The notes beneath the pieces are model-generated. The model worked only from the letters and a program-made list of their open reading frames with translations. It made no database searches and was not told where the DNA came from. The position numbers and the translations under genes were made by a program. A stretch of 6,760 nt of DNA. Source: Candidatus Sumerlaeota bacterium (GTDB lineage Bacteria > Sumerlaeota > Sumerlaeia > MWCT01 > JAGHBZ01). Shown in pieces: positions 5,369 through 6,760 of this stretch. The stretch covers positions 1-6,760 of the forward strand of contig JAGHBZ010000329.1 of the NCBI GenBank assembly GCA_021160705.1, in the 5' to 3' direction. Numbering within the stretch: the stretch's first letter is position 1; each line of letters opens with the position of its first letter.

Positions 5369-5539
5369 ATGTCGCGCAAATTGTCTACATCTTCTAAATG
5401 GGTCAGAATCGCTCAGTTTCTGAACCGGAAAGTCATCAAGACACCATACCGAAAGGCAACCCTCTACTTTATCATCGCTATAGCGCTGTTTGTAACTTTC
5501 TACTTGATTATGACACACCTGAATCGGATATATCCATAA
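5369..5539 (+). CDS. Small single-pass membrane protein (56 aa)
   Basis: AGGAAG (5356-5361) lies seven bases before this ATG; an in-frame ATG at 5366 would also work with spacing four and give 57 residues. The N-terminal half is strongly basic (KWVRIAQFLNRKVIKTPYRK). It is followed by a clear transmembrane helix, ATLYFIIAIALFVTFYLIM (about 30-48), and a short tail HLNRIYP. Positive residues before the helix predict an N-in topology. No family is recognised. It could be a genuine small inner-membrane protein or, less likely, the leftover N-terminus of a sensor kinase that once partnered the regulator at 5786. The frame stops at 5537-5539 and the attC-like palindrome C follows 25 bp later. Confidence 0.55.
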   Translation: MSRKLSTSSKWVRIAQFLNRKVIKTPYRKATLYFIIAIALFVTFYLIMTHLNRIYP

Positions 5540-5564
5540 CCCCGAGGATGAGCAAGTTTTCTAA

Positions 5565-5615
5565 GCCCAACCATCGGCTCAAGCGGACTCCACCGACATC
5601 CGCAAGCCTTTAGGC
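5565..5615 (+). repeat. attC-like imperfect palindrome C (51 bp)
   Basis: GCCCAAC (5565-5571) fits RYYYAAC and TTTAGGC (5609-5615) is one base from GTTRRRY. Inner arms GGCTCAAGCGGA (5576-5587) and TCCGCAAGCC (5599-5608) pair as GGCT/AGCC and GCGGA/TCCGC, with extra unpaired bases on the left arm and an 11-base loop. Extrahelical bases on one arm are a hallmark of attC hairpins, though 51 bp is a little short for one. It follows the 56-residue membrane protein gene as a cassette recombination site would. Confidence 0.45.
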
Positions 5616-5653
5616 ATGCAAAAATCGGATTATGAAAATATAAAATGGGTCAC

Positions 5654-5711
5654 ACCTAACAAGGCTCTGCATCTTTGTGTTCTTTCATTCCGATTTGTGC
5701 CTATGTCTGGC
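5654..5711 (+). repeat. Diverged relative of palindrome A (site B), right half unclear
   Basis: ACCTAACAA (5654-5662), then TGCATCT and ATTCCG, matches the left half of site A (CCTAACAA, TGCATCT, ATTCCG) with several changes and a 4-base length difference. The start fits RYYYAAC. The only candidate right core is GTCTGGC (5705-5711), two bases off consensus. It is a probable member of the same repeat family, but I cannot show it is a complete site. Confidence 0.35.
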
Positions 5712-5730
5712 ATAATCCCACATCAATGCA

Positions 5731-5760
5731 TTGACATCAAACCCTTCATTAGACTACTCT
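5731..5760 (+). promoter_or_regulatory. Possible sigma70 promoter for the response regulator
   Basis: A perfect -35 box TTGACA (5731-5736) is followed after 18 bases by a poor -10 candidate, TACTCT (5755-5760). It would start transcription near 5767, giving a leader of about 20 bases that includes AAGG (5771-5774). The weak -10 suggests help from an activator, or that the gene is mainly read from upstream. Confidence 0.35.
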
Positions 5761-5785
5761 TGTCTATTATAAGGCATCTGCACTA

Positions 5786-6760
5786 ATGGAAGATAAACAA
5801 CATATCCTGATAATAGAAGACGACCTTGTTTTTGCGGAACGGCTGAAAAAGAACCTTGAACTCGAAGAGGGGTTCAGTGTGGAGATTGCTGAAGGAGGCG
5901 AGCAGGGATTTGAACTGCTACGCCGCAAATTCTTTGACCTTGCCATTGTTGATATAAAAATGCCCGATATTGATGGGGTGGAGGTACTGCGGCGTATTAA
6001 AAACGTCACCGAACCTGAATTTGACCCGGATATGCCGGTAGTGATGTTGACCTCTGTAAACGATGTCTCGGTTGCGGTAGAAGCAATGCGATTAGGTGCA
6101 GCTGACTACATCACAAAGGAAAGTGAACGGCGTGAGATTGTCATTAGGCTGTTGCGAGTTCTGGAGCAAAATAAATTGCTCAATGAAAATCGGTTTCTCC
6201 GGGACCAGCTGGCACGTGCAACAGAGTTCGGCGAAATTGTCGGGCAGAGCCAGGCTATTCAGAAAATCAAACAGGATATTGCAGAGGTCGCACCACTGGA
6301 TGTCCCGCTACTTATTACTGGTGAGACTGGTGTGGGCAAGGAACTGGTCGCACGTATCGTACATCGGCTTAGCCCGTTTGGGAATGGTCCCTTTATCGAC
6401 CTGAACTGCGCTGCAATACCCGAGGATAACCTGTTCCAGTCCGAGCTTTTCGGACACGAGAAAGGTGCATTCACCAATGCGCATTCATTGCGACGTGGCA
6501 AGTTTGAACTTGCTCATAATGGTACTCTGTTTTTTGACGAGGTCTCCGAGCTCTCCCCGGATTCTCAGGCAAAATTGCTCCGGGTTATAGAGAACCTTGA
6601 GTTCACCCGGATTGGTGGCACACGCCCTATTAAAGTCAAATGCCGCCTCATCTTTGCTACCAATCAGGATTTGGAGCAAAAGGTAGAGCAGGGGACTTTC
6701 CGCAGAGATTTATATTTCCGCATCTCTGTGTTTCCTGTGCACATCCCACCACTGCGTGAA
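5786..6760 (+). CDS. Sigma54-dependent NtrC-family response regulator (5' part, runs off the window)
   Basis: This encodes a two-component transcription activator; 325 codons are present and the frame is open at the edge. The receiver domain (about 6-120) has the acidic pocket Glu11-Asp12-Asp13, phosphoacceptor Asp56 in IVDIKMPDIDG, Thr89 and Lys111. A coiled linker (about 114-146) leads to the AAA+ domain, starting EIVGQSQAIQKIK. Walker A is GETGVGKE (179-186), Walker B is TLFFDE (247-252), and FRRDLYFR carries the arginine-finger region. The sigma54-contact loop reads GAFTNA (227-232) instead of the usual GAFTGA. The rest of the AAA+ domain and a Fis-type DNA-binding domain should lie beyond the edge. 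No histidine kinase gene is present upstream. The ATG overlaps by one base the stop of a doubtful 56-codon frame (TAATG). Known family members use ATP to open promoters bound by sigma54 polymerase. Confidence 0.95.
   Translation, partial: MEDKQHILIIEDDLVFAERLKKNLELEEGFSVEIAEGGEQGFELLRRKFFDLAIVDIKMPDIDGVEVLRRIKNVTEPEFDPDMPVVMLTSVNDVSVAVEAMRLGAADYITKESERREIVIRLLRVLEQNKLLNENRFLRDQLARATEFGEIVGQSQAIQKIKQDIAEVAPLDVPLLITGETGVGKELVARIVHRLSPFGNGPFIDLNCAAIPEDNLFQSELFGHEKGAFTNAHSLRRGKFELAHNGTLFFDEVSELSPDSQAKLLRVIENLEFTRIGGTRPIKVKCRLIFATNQDLEQKVEQGTFRRDLYFRISVFPVHIPPLRE

Noticed and set aside
5113..5379. 88-codon minus-strand frame
   Set aside because: It is antisense to the 50-codon ORF and the start of the next gene, with no start signal and low-complexity composition.
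5398..5613. 71-codon plus-strand frame
   Set aside because: It overlaps the 56-residue membrane protein gene in another frame, has no Shine-Dalgarno site, and its C-terminal third only reads through attC-like palindrome C (KRTPPTSASL).
5705..5730. Sigma54 promoter before the regulator (TGGCA)
   Set aside because: No GC lies 10 bases after the GG, so the -24/-12 spacing rule is not met.
5616..5786. 56-codon frame whose TAA overlaps the regulator's ATG (TAATG)
   Set aside because: The one-base overlap would suit translational coupling, but the frame starts at the edge of palindrome C, reads straight across repeat B (NKALHL) and lacks a convincing ribosome binding site. Probably spurious, worth remembering if expression data show a product.
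1..6760. CRISPR array or rRNA/tRNA genes
   Set aside because: No regularly spaced direct repeats, no cloverleaf and no rRNA signature were seen anywhere in the window.

Overview
This is a bacterial window with compact genes, short spacers, good sigma70-type promoters and Shine-Dalgarno sites. The final gene is a sigma54-dependent response regulator. DegT, RibD and ABC-ATPase families are too widespread to fix the lineage. The base composition (about 40-45% GC by eye), the many small imperfect palindromic repeats and the orphan housekeeping genes would fit an uncultured, repeat-rich Gram-negative or candidate-phylum bacterium, but that is only a guess.

Layout. Positions 1-249 hold no gene, only a strong imperfect hairpin (107-168). 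An ABC-transporter ATPase lies on the minus strand (274-1230). A divergent promoter region (1231-1421) separates it from a plus-strand run: a DegT/DnrJ/EryC1/StrS sugar aminotransferase (1422-2528), the bifunctional riboflavin enzyme RibD (2575-3729) and a Cys-rich protein of unknown function with a probable zinc-binding N-terminus (3871-4485). Positions 4646-5785 look gene-poor at first. They contain a decayed reading frame (about 4666-5077), two short probable membrane-protein genes (5159-5311 and 5369-5539) and three imperfect palindromes that resemble integron attC sites. From 5786 to the window end runs the start of an NtrC-type response regulator.

The main structural theme is repeats at gene ends. 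Two copies of a ~150-bp MITE-like element with terminal inverted repeats (3683-3832 and 4495-4645, about 88-89% identical by eye) lie at the 3' ends of ribD and of the Cys-rich gene. A short palindrome at the end of the ABC gene (250-281) shares an exact 24-base stretch with the right border of the first copy, as if it were the same element without its ~141-bp core. All three genes end in or beside the sequence ACTTTAG. In two of them it supplies the stop codon, and in RibD the element adds about 15 C-terminal residues and the stop.

The second theme is the 4646-5785 region. The decayed frame ends with its TAA inside GCCTAAC, as cassette genes often do in integrons. Two short ORFs follow, then another attC-like palindrome. 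I read this as a possible relic cassette array, or at least a small-gene accessory patch. No integrase is visible.

I see no metabolic link among the ABC ATPase, the aminotransferase, RibD and the regulator. Only degT-ribD (46-bp gap) look potentially co-transcribed.
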